NCBI GenBank assembly: GCA_011503125.2
Contig: WWBZ02000082.1
Coordinates: 62,001-126,000, forward strand
DNA: 64,000 nucleotides
From: Botryosphaeria dothidea
Taxonomy: Eukaryota; Ascomycota; Dothideomycetes; Botryosphaeriales; Botryosphaeriaceae
Reading direction: 5' to 3'
Shown here: positions 11,501 through 21,567 of the stretch, piece after piece
How positions within the stretch are numbered: position 1 is the stretch's first letter
Layout: every line of letters begins with the position of its first letter
The notes under the pieces: model-generated
Databases searched by the model: none
Told to the model about the DNA's origin: nothing
What the model saw: only the letters and a program-made list of their open reading frames with translations
Position numbers and translations under genes: made by a program

Positions 11501-12535
11501 AAGGCAGGTTTCGATGTATTCCTTAAGTACTTGGAGTTCTTTTTCTGATAGGGAGTACAGGGGTCCGAATTTGGGTGTTGTTTCGGGGATTAGGGGTATC
11601 TTATGATCCCACGGCTGGTGTTTAGGTAATACATCCTCTTCGGTTTTTTCCGTAAAGAGGTCGAAGTGTCGATACCGAAGGGGTACGTGGTCTAGGGGGT
11701 TCTCTAGTTTGGCGGAGCTGACTTGTCTTAAGTCGTATCTCATGCGTTCTCGGGGTTCTCGGGGTTTCGGGGTTTTCTGGGGTCTCTGGGTTTTTCTACG
11801 GGGAAGGCAGGCGACTCTGCAGGCCTGCCGAACTTCTAGGGGTTGTTGTGTCTCGATCTTGATTCCTTGGAGGGTAGCGCGTACCCAAAATATTCCAGTG
11901 GGGTTGCCGTTCTTGACTTCTTTTCGAAGGGCTTTCTTAGAGATCTTGCTGACCCGAACCAGCTCACTCCGGGTTATCTGTGGGTGTGCTGACGCCGCTG
12001 TGGTGCTAAACAGCTGCCGCGCCTCGTCCTTTTCTCTGGACCTGAACTTTACTTCTCCGGTTTCCCAATCGATATAGGGTTTCCATTTCCGGAGCCAGGG
12101 GAGCCCTAGGATAATATCGTATCCTGGGGTTTTCATAATATCTAGGCAGATTCTTTCTCGGTGTTTTCCTCGGGATAGCACCAGTCCTTGGGTTTCCATG
12201 AGGATCAGCCCTCCTCCATATGTGCTGGGCGAGCCATCTACAGTAATGAGTTCGTAGGGATGTTCCTTCTCTCGGTATCGTATGTTGTGTTTTTCTATAA
12301 AGCGGGGGTTGATGTGGTTTCCTCCGTCTGCTGAGTCAATAAGGACTCTTGCTCGTCGTCCGTTGGCGAGCATGTTGATGACCAGGTGTTCAGCGTATTT
12401 AGCTGGGGGTTCCTGGTCAAGTGGTGTGGTATAGGATGATCCAATAGAGTTGCCGGTCGTGGTTGCAGTTACTTGAAGGGGCGCTGGGGGCTGCGCCTCC
12501 ACCCGCCCCTGGGTTGGAGGCTCTTTTAGTTTTTT
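8198..12535 (-). pseudogene. pol: Ty3-C pol: protease, reverse transcriptase, RNase H, integrase, chromodomain
   Basis: Pol is read in the -1 frame from the slippery site at 12529-12535. The protease has VLIDSADGGNHI, in which the usual D-S-G-A core is D-S-A-D. The reverse transcriptase has LRLCVDYRALND, MPFGLTNAPATFQ and YLDD. The first in-frame stop is at 10763 (TAG for CAG). RNase H continues to about 10184 ([11 protein letters not shown]...GKADALSRR). The integrase HHCC region is at 9919-9584 (HGHRGINP...CEDCARNKA). The core spans about 9580-9000 with further stops. A GPF/Y-type region and a chromodomain lie at 8980-8540 (VEKILDSKRD, YLIKWENCEDSENTWEPL). Downstream of the chromodomain the frame stays open to 8198, antisense to the accessory gene. 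All stops are TAG or TAA of the RIP type. Confidence 0.88.
12526..12535 (-). promoter_or_regulatory. Gag-pol -1 ribosomal frameshift site of Ty3-C
   Basis: On the minus strand the gag frame ends GCA AAA AAC TAA. The heptamer A AAA AAC is a canonical X XXY YYZ slippery site placed directly before the gag stop. A -1 slip gives AAA AAA CTA AAA GAG CCT, which runs without a stop into the protease frame that continues through 12502. No other join between the two frames is needed. Confidence 0.82.
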
Positions 12536-13725
12536 GCCTCAGGCCAGTATCCACTGGATTCTTTGGCTTCTTGGTGGACTTCGCACTCATCGTTGGTGCA
12601 GTCGGCCCAGTGCTGTTTGGGGTGAGGGTCCTCGGGTTCGGCCACCTGAGTGGCTGCAGTCTGGCGTGTATTCCTGGGGTTAGAGGTTCCCTTGCATTGT
12701 CGCGCGTAGTGCCCCTTTTTGCCGCAGCGGAGGCAGAGATCCTCCTTACGGCGGCGGTCTTTCTCTTCCTGGGATAGGGGTCCCCTTGTTTTGGTACTGT
12801 CGAGGTCCATGGGGTCGCTCGGGGGGGTGGTGTACCTTGGTTGTCCAGTGTTGGCGGCAGGCCGAGGCGTCCTTCCTATTTCCCGTCGTCGATCATACAG
12901 GCGCGTGTCGAGTTAGATGGCTACGCGAGTGACCTCTTGGTAGGATTCGGGTAGTTTAGTCCTAGCAAATTTATCCTTGATGTTGTCCTTAAGGCCTTCG
13001 TAGTACATCATTCTTAGGACGGGGTCGGGCCATTGGAGTCGGGAGGCGTATAGACGGAACTGGGTCGTGTAGGTAGCCGCGGAGCCAGTTTGCTTAAGGG
13101 TCTGGATTCGATGTGCCGCGTCTTGGTATTGGTCCTTGTCCTCGAAGGTTTCTCGGAGGTTTTTTATAAAGGTGTTGAAGCTGAGGAAGAGCTTGGTTGT
13201 TTCTTCATATTGGTCTATCTTTCCGAAGTCTTCTTGGTAGGGTTCGAACCATCGGGCTGCGTTGCCGCGGAGGTATGACCCAGCGAAGAAGATTTTCTGA
13301 GTGTCATTTTGGAAGGCCGTTCCGAATAGGTGGAAGTAGGTGTTTAGTTGGCGTAGGAACTCGTCTAGCTTGCTTCGGGTGCCGTCAAAGGTATCTGGTT
13401 CCTTGACTTTGAACTTGGGGTTGTACGTCTGGGTAGGAGTGTTTTCGGTGGGGGTTGGCGCAGGGATTCGTGTAGTACGGTTGACAGAGAAGGCTTGTCC
13501 CCTGATGAAGTACTCTAGAAGAACTTGGCCGCAATCTTCCGATGCGTCCGGTGGGAGTCGCGGTCTACTGATGTCGCGAGATAGGGAGGCGACGCCTGTG
13601 GCATAGGCCTCCGTGATGAGGGTGCGGGTTTCCAGATTGGGTGTGCCAGGGATGATCGGTCTGATGTTATTTATTTGGTCCTCCTCATTGGGGAGCGAGG
13701 CGCGAATCTCGGTCCAGGTTGTCAT
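12526..13725 (-). pseudogene. gag: Ty3-C gag with zinc knuckle (one in-frame stop)
   Basis: The ATG at 13725 opens MTTWTEIRASLPNEED. A capsid-like region follows (FKVKEPDTFDGTRSKLDEFL; YLRGNAARWFEPY), a common fungal Ty3 gag pattern. A single TAA at about 12913-12915 (VAI-stop-LDTRLYDRR) corresponds to a CAA codon. The same frame then continues to a CCHC knuckle (CLRCGKKGHYARQC) and ends at TAA 12526-12528. Without the one RIP-type stop the protein would be about 399 residues. The stop follows the slippery AAAAAAC. Confidence 0.85.
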
Positions 13726-13785
13726 GGTTAGTTTTATCGTGGAGGGTTTTTCTTACCTTCGGTGCCTGTAAGGTGGTGGTCAAAG

Positions 13786-14196
13786 TATTACGCTGGGCCT
13801 TGGGAACAAGGGAGTCCGAGGGGCTTAGGCGTCGGGAAGGTGCGCAGCGTCTGGGGGTTTTGCTACCGCTATCGGGATGTCACTTGTGCAAGGGGATAGC
13901 AGCCGTAGCCAGGCAGGGAAGGTAAATAAGATGGGTGTTAAGCAATGATTGGAATTGACCACGGAGGTTCTATCTACTATAAGAGAGTGTGATATATATA
14001 TAGAGATGGATCACTAGGGATCACGGTGATCCCCTTTTGGATCACTAGGCTGGAGTCGTGATCCTCTGCTGGATCACGGGCTTGGCGTGCCACGTGACCG
14101 TGATCCTCGGCACGGATATTTTCTAAGCGAGTGCTGCACCTGTTCCGACCTTCCTCCCCACCTCTGGGTGCTATGCCGCAAACTCGACCCGTAACA
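13786..14196 (-). repeat. Ty3-C 5' LTR (right copy)
   Basis: This 411-bp LTR is the less mutated partner of 7346-7756. It contains CACGTG at 14091-14096 and ends CGTAACA followed by the TSD ctctt. It drives gag-pol on the minus strand. Confidence 0.92.
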
Positions 14197-14736
14197 CTCT
14201 TTAGTAAGGTCTTAGGGAATCTCTACTGGCACTAGGTATATATACCCATCTAGATCTAAGAGGTCGGTGGCCCTAGGAGGTGGGAAGAACTAGTTGGTAA
14301 GGATTTCTGCCTTAGACTAGTTATCGTAATATAGTTATTTATCTACTCCCTAGAGGGGTGGGAACTAAGGTAGGGCTAGAGGTTCTAGTGCCCTTATTCT
14401 TACCCACTTTAAGAGCTTCTAGAGTGTAGATGGGTCCGAAGTAATCTTAGCTACTATTCTACGCCATGCTTTTATTCTATCTCTTCTAATCTACCTCTTC
14501 TTACTATTAGTAATAGTTTAGTATACTACCTAGTCCTCCTCCCTCCCTATAGCCGTCTACTTCCTTCTAGCTACTCTAGCCTAGTATACTAGGTCCGAAC
14601 ACTCCTTTATCTATTATATAGAGGCCTAGGGCGAGGGTCTCGCTACTAGAATGGTCTCCTAGATTATCCTTTAGATGGCCTCCTAGAGTAGTATAGTAAA
14701 GTAATCTAGGTCTACTTTAGTGTTAAGAGGGGCTGC
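14197..14736 (-). pseudogene. LINE-beta copy 1, middle segment of ORF2
   Basis: This is a native LINE-beta segment between the Ty3-C and Ty3-D insertions. It matches LINE-beta copy 2 at about 31201-31740, with TG and CA here where copy 2 has TA. By order it lies between endonuclease and reverse transcriptase on the minus strand. Confidence 0.8.
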
Positions 14737-14920
14737 TGTCAGGGCTCAACCTCAGGATGATCGCTGAAAGGTATATTGCGCTATGTACGTTAAGCTAGAC
14801 TTAAGGAGAAAGAAGAGAAGACGTAGAAGAAAGGAAAGAGTTATATACAAGGGAGGCTTGGCGTCACGTGACCCGCCGATGATCCTCTGAGGCTTGATCC
14901 TGAGGCTTCAGACTCTAACA
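14737..14920 (-). repeat. Ty3-D 3' LTR (left copy)
   Basis: This 184-bp LTR is identical by eye to 20591-20774. It contains the palindrome TCACGTGA at 14864-14871. Confidence 0.92.
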
Positions 14921-15116
14921 TCACTCCCCCCCTCCTCTTCCCGGTTCGAGAGGTTGCGGGTTCGAATCCGGGTGGGGACTGTTGCTTTTTTTTTTTTTTT
15001 TTTTTTTGACCTTTCTCTGTTTTTGACCCTTCCTGCCCTGCTTGCCTTGCTTGCCTTGCTTGCCTTGCTTGCCCTGCTTGCCCTGCTTGCCCTGCTTGCC
15101 CTGCTTGCCCTGCTTG
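14921..15116. repeat. Ty3-D 3' non-coding region: polypurine tract, tRNA-like B box, poly-T, 9-bp tandem array
   Basis: From the LTR inward: a purine tract on the minus strand (14921-14940); a + strand tRNA T-arm-like segment with a perfect GGTTCGAATCC B box at 14959-14969; a run of 22 T (14986-15007); then about nine tandem copies of a 9-bp unit, ccctgcttg or ccttgcttg, at 15036-15116. No full tRNA could be folded around the B box: the T stem has mismatches and no A box is evident. Confidence 0.65.
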
Positions 15117-15526
15117 TTTGTTGGTCGCGTTTTGGTGGGTGTGGGTATATGGGTTGAAAAAGCGAACCCTGAACCATCAAACGGCTACATGGCGTAGTTG
15201 GAAACTTGGCTGACCGACAGCAGGTGCGGTGATACGTGCCTTGGGGTGGCGACATCCCTCAGTTGACTGGCTCCTATGAGCTTGTCGACTGGCTGTCGAA
15301 TTGAGGGCCTGCCTGTTGGCAGGAAGAGGGTTGTCCGGCACGGGACTAGGTCCTGTGGTCTGTAATGCCCACACTAGGTGACCGCTTGTGCCTCGCTCGC
15401 CCTCGGGGCGGGTGGTGCAGTGCTCATCTGGTGTGTGCAGGCTCGGCTCCGGCCGGGCCAAACCGCTTAACTTTTTGTCCACTGGTAGTCTACGCTTGGT
15501 TCCCTCCTAGTCCCATTCTAGTTCCC

Positions 15527-18500
15527 TTAGAGCTCTTGTCGGTCCTTCTGTTTTAGGTACGTGTCCAGCGCTGCTGTGTCCTGTAGTGCTGATGCCGGTT
15601 CCCATGTTGGCCTTGCATACCCTTCCCATTTGACTTGGTACTGGAGTTGGCGCCTCCTTTGCCCTGGTTTTCTTGCCATTCGTTCACTTAAGACTGCCTC
15701 CACTCTCCATTCGTCTTGACCATCTACTTGAACTGGTGGAGGTTGGTAGTCGTCTTGTTCTTGGCTTGGTAAGGGGTCTGTTCCTGCTGGCCGGAGTAGG
15801 TCTACATTAAAGACGTTGTGTACCGCTCCGGGGATATCCAATTTGTAGCTATGGGATCCAACTACCTCGATAATAGTAAACTTAGCTGCCTTATTATCGA
15901 GCTTCTTGCTTGGCCTATCCGTCCTTAGGTTCTTTAGGTGTAGCCAGACCTTATCACCTACCTTGTACGCAGGGGATGGGTTTCTTCGCCGGTTTGCTTG
16001 CCGTTCCTGTTCTTGTTGGGTATCTGCCATAGCCATCTGTGCCCAGTCCGTTACCTCTTTGATCTTTGCCACGATTACTTCTGCCCTTGCTACTAGAGAG
16101 TCCCTCTGGAGGTCGCCGGGCTGGAGGTCTTCGGATAACTCTAGAGGCTCGAGGTGATATCCGTGGGAGAGAAAGAACGGGCTTGCCTGTGTTGTAGCCG
16201 AGGTCCTCCCATTAAGAGCTAGCTGGACTATCGGTAGCTGGTCCGCCCAGTCTTGTTGGTAGTGGTCCACGAATAGTGCTAGCTTCCTTTCCACTTCAGT
16301 GTTCATCCTCTCCGTTGATCCGTCCGTTTGAGGGTGGTAGGCCGTTGAGATGCGCCTCTTAATCTTAAGCAGTTGACAGATACGTTGCCAGAGAAGGCTA
16401 ACGAACTGCGTTCCCCTATCAGATATAATTGCCGTTGGGATTCCGTGGTTCCGGTAGAAGCATGTAATAAAGAGCCTTGCAATGGTTTCCGTCTCAGTAT
16501 TCGGGCAGGCCTCAAGGGTCACTCCTTTCCCTAGCCTATCGGTGATTACCATAAGCATCTCGCACCCGTTGCTTAATGGTAGGGGCCCAATAAAGTCAAT
16601 AGAGATCTCTCTCCATTGACGACTTGGTACTGGTAACGGTTTGAGTAACCCTTGCTTCCGATCCCTCCAGACCTTAGTCCTTCCACAGACGTCACAGTTC
16701 CTACAAAACCTCCGGATATCGTTAACGAATCCTGGCCAGAAGAAGTGCCTTGCCACGAGGGAGGTAGTTTGAACGCGTCCGGGGTGTGCCGAGAGGGGAG
16801 AGTCATGCATCTCTTGGATAATCCTTGTTCGTAGTGGCTCGGAGTCCGGTACCTATTTCCTTTCCCTAAAGAGGAGGTTTCCTTGATAGTCTAGTGAACA
16901 CTCCGCGATCGAGATCTTGAACTTAGTTGCAAACTCCGGTGGGAAGGTCCTTTCTCCTCGTTGTACTGCTTCCCGGAGTTGCTTTAGTACTTGGTCTTGT
17001 TGGAGTGCCTCTTGCCATTGTTCCTCAAGGGGAGGTGGTTCTTGTCCGAGTTGTCCTGGTCGTGCCTGTCGAGGTTCGACTGCCATGGCTTCTTCTGATA
17101 ATAGCAGGTCTCCGTTATCCCAGTTTCCTTGCTCTTCTGGGTCTTCCGGTGAGCCTGTGTTCAGCACGAGTCCTTGGGCCGTTGTTTAGAGCAGTTGAGC
17201 CGTCCTTTGTTCGAGCCTTTCGTCCATATCCGTGGTTGGTAGGTCCTGGTCCCTTCTTGTCAATGCGTCCGCCAATCCGTTAGTCTTTCCTGGCGTATAT
17301 TCAATAATAAAGGAGAAGCGGCTAAGCTCTCTCTACCATCGAATCTGCCTCTCAGAGAGTCTCCTCGCAGTAGTAAAGTACTCTAAGTTCTTATGATCAG
17401 TAAGGATCTTAAACTAGTGTAGCCCCTTTAGTTCAGCATCCCACTGGCGTAAGCACTTGACTACTGCGAGTAGTTCCTTATCGTAGATTGGGTAGTTGCA
17501 TTCCGCGGGTAGGTTCTTTTTCGAGAAGAACGCTACGGGCCGTAGAAAACCATCGTCATCGAACTGTTGGAGCACCCCTCCAGTACAGTATCCTGAGGAG
17601 TCCGTGGCGAGAATTGTCTCCCGTTCCGGGTCGAATTGCATAAGGACCGGTGCCGTGATAAAAGCCTTTTTCAATTTCCTAAACGCGAGCTCGGTTTCCT
17701 GGTTCCATTGGAAGGGCACGTTCTTCCTCGTAAGTGATACTAGAGGGGCTACTAGGTTAGAAAAGCCCTTAATAAAACGCCGATAGAAGTTCGCAAAACC
17801 GAGGAAACCGAGTACGCCCTTTGCCGTGGTAGGAGCTTTCCATTCTTGAATTGCTTTGATCTTTTCCGGGTCCATATAGATACCTTTACCTACTTCGATA
17901 ATATACCCAAGATACTTAGTCGACTGGACTTCGAATTCGCATTTCTTTAGGTCGAGTTGTAGACCTGTAGCATCCAATTTCTCTAAGACCTTATCGACCT
18001 TTTCCCGGTGCTCCCGGCGGGATCCGTCCGTGAAGATTAGGATGTCATCTACGTACGCGGAGACAAAATCGTCAAGGAAGTCCTTTAGGGTCCAATTAAT
18101 ATACCGTTGGAAGGTACTCGGGGCATTTGCTAGTCCAAAAGGTGTCACTAGCCATTCGAAGAGTCCAAATCGGGTCCGGAATGCTGTTAACCACTCGCTT
18201 CCCTCCGCGATTCGTATCCGATGGAAGGCAGCAGTTACATCCAGTTTCGTAAACCATCTTGCTTTGCTAATCCGATTGAGGGTCTCCTAGATCAGTGGTA
18301 GGGGATAGCGGTCCTTTCTCGTAATTCGATTAAGAGCCCGGTAGTCACAGCAGAAGCGTAGGCCTCCGCCTGGTTTCTTAACAAATAGTACGGGAGCAGC
18401 AGCCGGGGAATTGCTTACCCGGATAAACCCCTTGTCGAGTAGTTCGTTAAGAGTCTTCCTAAGTACTAGAAGCTCGTCACGGGACATATTGTATAGGGGT

Positions 18501-19272
18501 CCCCATGGGGCGTCCGGTGTTTTGCCGTTGCTATCCTTTTCCAATTCGATTTGGTGGTCAATTCCAGGCCGGTGCGGTGGGAGTTTGTCTGCCTCCTTCT
18601 TGTCAAATAGGCGTATCCATCGAGGGTCCACCCAGCTAGGTAGCCGGGCCTGAGTATCCGTGGGGGTTTTCTCTTGAAGAGCCTTATTAATATCCGCTAG
18701 GCTCGCTGTAAAGACTTGGTACCCTTTCTTTTCTCGGTTCCTTAAGAGGTAACTGAAGGCAGAGGCTCCGATGAGCTTGCCCTGAGGGCTAGGAAGATCC
18801 ATTGCTTGTTTTACCACTAGCCCTGTGTCCTTAAAGGTAATAGTCCGTTCACTTTAATCGAGTACCGCTTTTTCCTGTACCATCCATGGGCTTCCCAACA
18901 TTAGGTCGCAACCGGAAAGCCTAGGCACGATGTAGAAGAACATGCGCTTCTGGCAGTGGCCTCTAATGTCTACCTCAGCCCAGGCAACCTCGTCTATTTT
19001 CTATCCTGTAGGTGTAAGTCCGTTTAGTGTCCTTGGGGAGATCTTTATACGCGGGAGGTTGCAGCGTTTAGCAAAACCGTGGCTCATAACAGCGTAGAAT
19101 TCACAACCAGTATCGGCGAGAGCTTTACCGAAAGACTCTTTATTGATCATAACTGGGGTAAGGAGTGAATCTTGTTCTAGCTTACGTTGCTGCTTGCGCC
19201 ATTCGTTCCGCACTTCCTGCTTTTCCTCCACTGTGGGCTCCTGCCTGCGATTTTCGACAGGAGCTTTTAGTT
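15527..19272 (-). pseudogene. pol: Ty3-D pol: protease, reverse transcriptase, RNase H, integrase, chromodomain
   Basis: The minus-strand protease has ALADTGCEFYAV. The reverse transcriptase has [24 protein letters not shown] and YVDD. RNase H has ATDSSGYCTGG and GLADALTRR. The integrase has a HHCC domain (CRNCDVCGRTK), a core with FIGPLP, ISDRGTQFVS and HPQTDGSTERMN, and VGDKVWLHLKNL. The C-terminal chromodomain has YQVKWEGYARPTWEP. Stops are at 19001, about 18860, 18287, 17414, about 17331, about 17185 and 16853; all are TAG or TAA where CAG, CAA or TGG fits. Between them the frame is intact for about 1,250 codons. Gag and pol overlap in a -1 relation at GGAAAACTAA near 19267. Confidence 0.9.
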
Positions 19273-20463
19273 TTCCGACTGCTGGGAGGAGGACTCGTCC
19301 TCCAAGTCTTCCAGTTCCGGTCCCACGTGTTCCTCCTGTTGGGTAGGCTTTGCGAGCCTTGCTGGCCTCCTTGGTGGCAGCCATGGGCACTGGGCAACCC
19401 TATGCATAGAGTCGCCACAGCGTAGGCAACGACCCTCATCCTTGCGTCTTTGCATCTCTTGCTCGTCTACCCACTTGACACGACGTCCTTGGGCGGCCCT
19501 TGCAGGCCCTGTAGGTTCCCATTCCATTTTATCTTGCTGGGGCGTGGTCGGCTTTGGCTTGGACCCTGGCTGCCTGCCAGTAGACCCTGCCGAGCCAACT
19601 TTATTCTGACCACGCCACCAGTCTTGTTGCCAGCCCTGCTGGGGCTTCTTGCCCGTATTGCGTAGGTTGAACGCTTCCAGTTGGTCACTAACACGTTTCA
19701 ACTCCGTGCAGTAGTCCTCGAAAGACTGGCTAGTATTCCCAAGGCCGATCATACTTCGCTGGAGCTCCTGGCTAAGCCCTGCTTCTAGGTAGGCCTTAAG
19801 GATCTCGTCCGGCCAGTTGGTGCCTCCCGCCTCTAGTACGAGTTTACGGAATTCGGTGAAGTACTCCATAAAAGGCTTGTTAGTTTGGCGTAGCTTATGC
19901 AGCTTACGTTGGGCCTTCTCTTGCACGTGGGGGTCGCCAAATGATAGGCGTAGCTGATCCAGTAGGCACTGAGCAGTCATGCTAGTCGTGTTGGTGCTGG
20001 CTTGTACCCAGGGCTGTAGCTGACGAGCTGCTTCGCCCCTAAGCCGATTGTGAAGCATAAAAAACTTCGTAGCTTCAGTGCAACTCGTGTAGTCCACGAC
20101 GAGTTTGGCTTGGGCCTGGGCAATCCAAGGCTCGAGTTCTTCTCTATTACCCGAAAACTCGGCGAGAGGGCCGAGGTTCTTCGTGGGGCCTGTCTTGGTG
20201 GGGTGGCTGGTGGGTCCTAACTCAGGGGCAGGGGGGTCCGAGGCAATTCCGGCTACCCTAGCCTCCTTTTCTCCGGCCTCCCCTGAGGGTTGTGTGGAAG
20301 GGGTTTGGGCGCCTCCCACCTTCAAGAGTTCCTCCTTCTCCTCCTTAAGCTGCATAACCTCTTGGGTAAGAGTATCCATTCGTGCCATCATTTGTAGCAG
20401 TAACCGCTTCGTTTCTTGGTTCTCTTGAGCCTGTAGCTCTTGTCCATGCTCTTGAGGACTCAT
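19267..20463 (-). CDS. gag: Ty3-D gag, intact, with coiled coil and zinc knuckle
   Basis: This is a 398-residue open frame from the ATG at 20463. The N-terminus is a coiled coil (LLLQMMARMDTLTQEVMQLK). A capsid region follows (FSGNREELEPWIAQAQAKL; LRLSFGDPHVQEKAQRKLH), then a single CCHC knuckle (CLRCGDSMHRVAQC) and an acidic, serine/glutamine-rich tail. The stop TAA follows AAAAC, the same context as in Ty3-C, and pol is in the -1 frame. It is the only long undamaged retrotransposon frame in the block besides LINE-alpha ORF1. Confidence 0.88.
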   Translation of the reverse strand: MSPQEHGQELQAQENQETKRLLLQMMARMDTLTQEVMQLKEEKEELLKVGGAQTPSTQPSGEAGEKEARVAGIASDPPAPELGPTSHPTKTGPTKNLGPLAEFSGNREELEPWIAQAQAKLVVDYTSCTEATKFFMLHNRLRGEAARQLQPWVQASTNTTSMTAQCLLDQLRLSFGDPHVQEKAQRKLHKLRQTNKPFMEYFTEFRKLVLEAGGTNWPDEILKAYLEAGLSQELQRSMIGLGNTSQSFEDYCTELKRVSDQLEAFNLRNTGKKPQQGWQQDWWRGQNKVGSAGSTGRQPGSKPKPTTPQQDKMEWEPTGPARAAQGRRVKWVDEQEMQRRKDEGRCLRCGDSMHRVAQCPWLPPRRPARLAKPTQQEEHVGPELEDLEDESSSQQSEN

Positions 20464-20468
20464 ATCGA

Positions 20469-20531
20469 GTGATTCCGGTGATTCCGGTGATTCCAGTGAT
20501 TCCAGTGATTCCAGTGATTCCAGTGATTCCA
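20469..20531. repeat. 9-bp tandem repeat in the Ty3-D leader
   Basis: Seven head-to-tail copies of gtgattcca or gtgattccg lie between the gag start and the 5' LTR, so they are in the untranslated leader of the element RNA. Confidence 0.85.
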
Positions 20532-20590
20532 GTGCGCAACTGTGCCAGTGATCCGATGTCCAGTAAGTCCAATATAGGAAGTCTAGCTAA

Positions 20591-20774
20591 TGTCAGGGCT
20601 CAACCTCAGGATGATCGCTGAAAGGTATATTGCGCTATGTACGTTAAGCTAGACTTAAGGAGAAAGAAGAGAAGACGTAGAAGAAAGGAAAGAGTTATAT
20701 ACAAGGGAGGCTTGGCGTCACGTGACCCGCCGATGATCCTCTGAGGCTTGATCCTGAGGCTTCAGACTCTAACA
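20591..20774 (-). repeat. Ty3-D 5' LTR (right copy)
   Basis: This 184-bp LTR is followed by the TSD gctgc and carries TCACGTGA at 20718-20725. It is the promoter LTR for the minus-strand gag-pol. Confidence 0.92.
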
Positions 20775-20779
20775 GCTGC

Positions 20780-21567
20780 TTTAAGGTGTTCGAGCTTTAA
20801 TTAGAGTATATTATTAGTTCTCTTCTAGTCTACTTTCTTTTACTAGGGTCTTAGGGGGCGTAGTTCTACGGGGGTAGGAGAAAAATTAAGTATAGTAAGG
20901 ATAGGTAGGTAGTTAGAGAATGATTCGAGCTTCTAGCTAACTCTATAGCTAAGAATTCTCTCCTCTAGCTACCGTAATATAAAGATAAGGTCTAGAGTAC
21001 TCTCGCTACTACTATCTCGTCTAGTAATAGTACCCCTTAGAAGGGCTAGGTTAAGATTAGCTGCGGTAGCTATCTTAATTAGGTTATCCGCTAGGGTATA
21101 GTATATTAGGGAGGTTATACCTTCCTAGATAGGATGGTAGAGGTTAAAGTCCCCTAGGAGAATATACTCCCCTAGTTTTCTAAGAACTTCCGGTAGAAGA
21201 GATAGGGTTTCTAGCGCTATACTAGTATAAGAGGCTGGCGGGGGATTATAGTAGTTATAGATATAGATTATATATATCCTAGTAATAAGGGATAGTATAA
21301 TAAGATCTAGTAAATAGACTATTGCTTACTAGGAGTCGGGGCTAATAGCCTTGCTTATAAAGAAGTAGGTTCTTACTACTCCCTCCTAGGGAAAAACTAT
21401 ATAGTAGGTAGGGTATCTTACTATTATCTTAACCCTTAGGTTCCTCTAAGGTTCCTAGATAGCTAGGATATAGTAGATCTTTAGGTCTACTTCCTTAAAG
21501 AGCGGGAGTATTACCCTATCCTTACTCTTATAGACGTTATACTATATAATAGAGAGAGAGCCTATGT
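20780..21567 (-). pseudogene. LINE-beta copy 1, ORF2 endonuclease
   Basis: Read on the minus strand from about 21567. LDIGSLSIIQYNV opens the endonuclease domain; the expected ATG reads ATA. IYIYNYYNPP and ILLGDFNLYHP follow, typical apurinic-endonuclease motifs of Tad/R1-type LINEs. Stops are TAG or TAA of RIP type. The sequence continues at 14736 beyond Ty3-D. Confidence 0.8.

Larger units (their letters stand above)
7346..14196 (-). mobile_element. Ty3-C, complete chromovirus-type LTR retrotransposon
   Basis: Two 411-bp LTRs (7346-7756 and 13786-14196) begin TATTACG and end CGTAACA, with a 5-bp TSD, ctctt (7341-7345 and 14197-14201). Gag-pol is on the minus strand: gag, -1 frameshift, protease, reverse transcriptase, RNase H, integrase, chromodomain. 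A polypurine tract lies just inside the 3' (left) LTR. A second, oppositely oriented accessory gene (7873-8568, +) lies between that LTR and the end of pol. The element is only lightly RIP-mutated, so it is a late insertion into LINE-beta copy 1. Confidence 0.92.
14737..20774 (-). mobile_element. Ty3-D, complete chromovirus-type LTR retrotransposon
   Basis: Two 184-bp LTRs (14737-14920 and 20591-20774) start TGTCAGGG and end CTCTAACA. They appear identical by eye and are flanked by the 5-bp TSD gctgc (14732-14736 and 20775-20779). Minus-strand gag (20463-19267) is followed by pol (about 19272-15527) with protease, reverse transcriptase, RNase H, integrase and chromodomain. It is inserted in LINE-beta copy 1. 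Identical LTRs make it the youngest insertion in the window, yet pol already carries several RIP-type stops. Confidence 0.93.

Noticed and set aside
14959..14969. A functional tRNA gene next to the Ty3-D LTR
   Set aside because: Only the T-arm is visible; T-stem pairing is imperfect and no A box, anticodon arm or acceptor stem can be built.
14894..15157. Frame with LALLALLALL repeats
   Set aside because: It is the translation of a 9-bp tandem array plus part of an LTR, not a gene.
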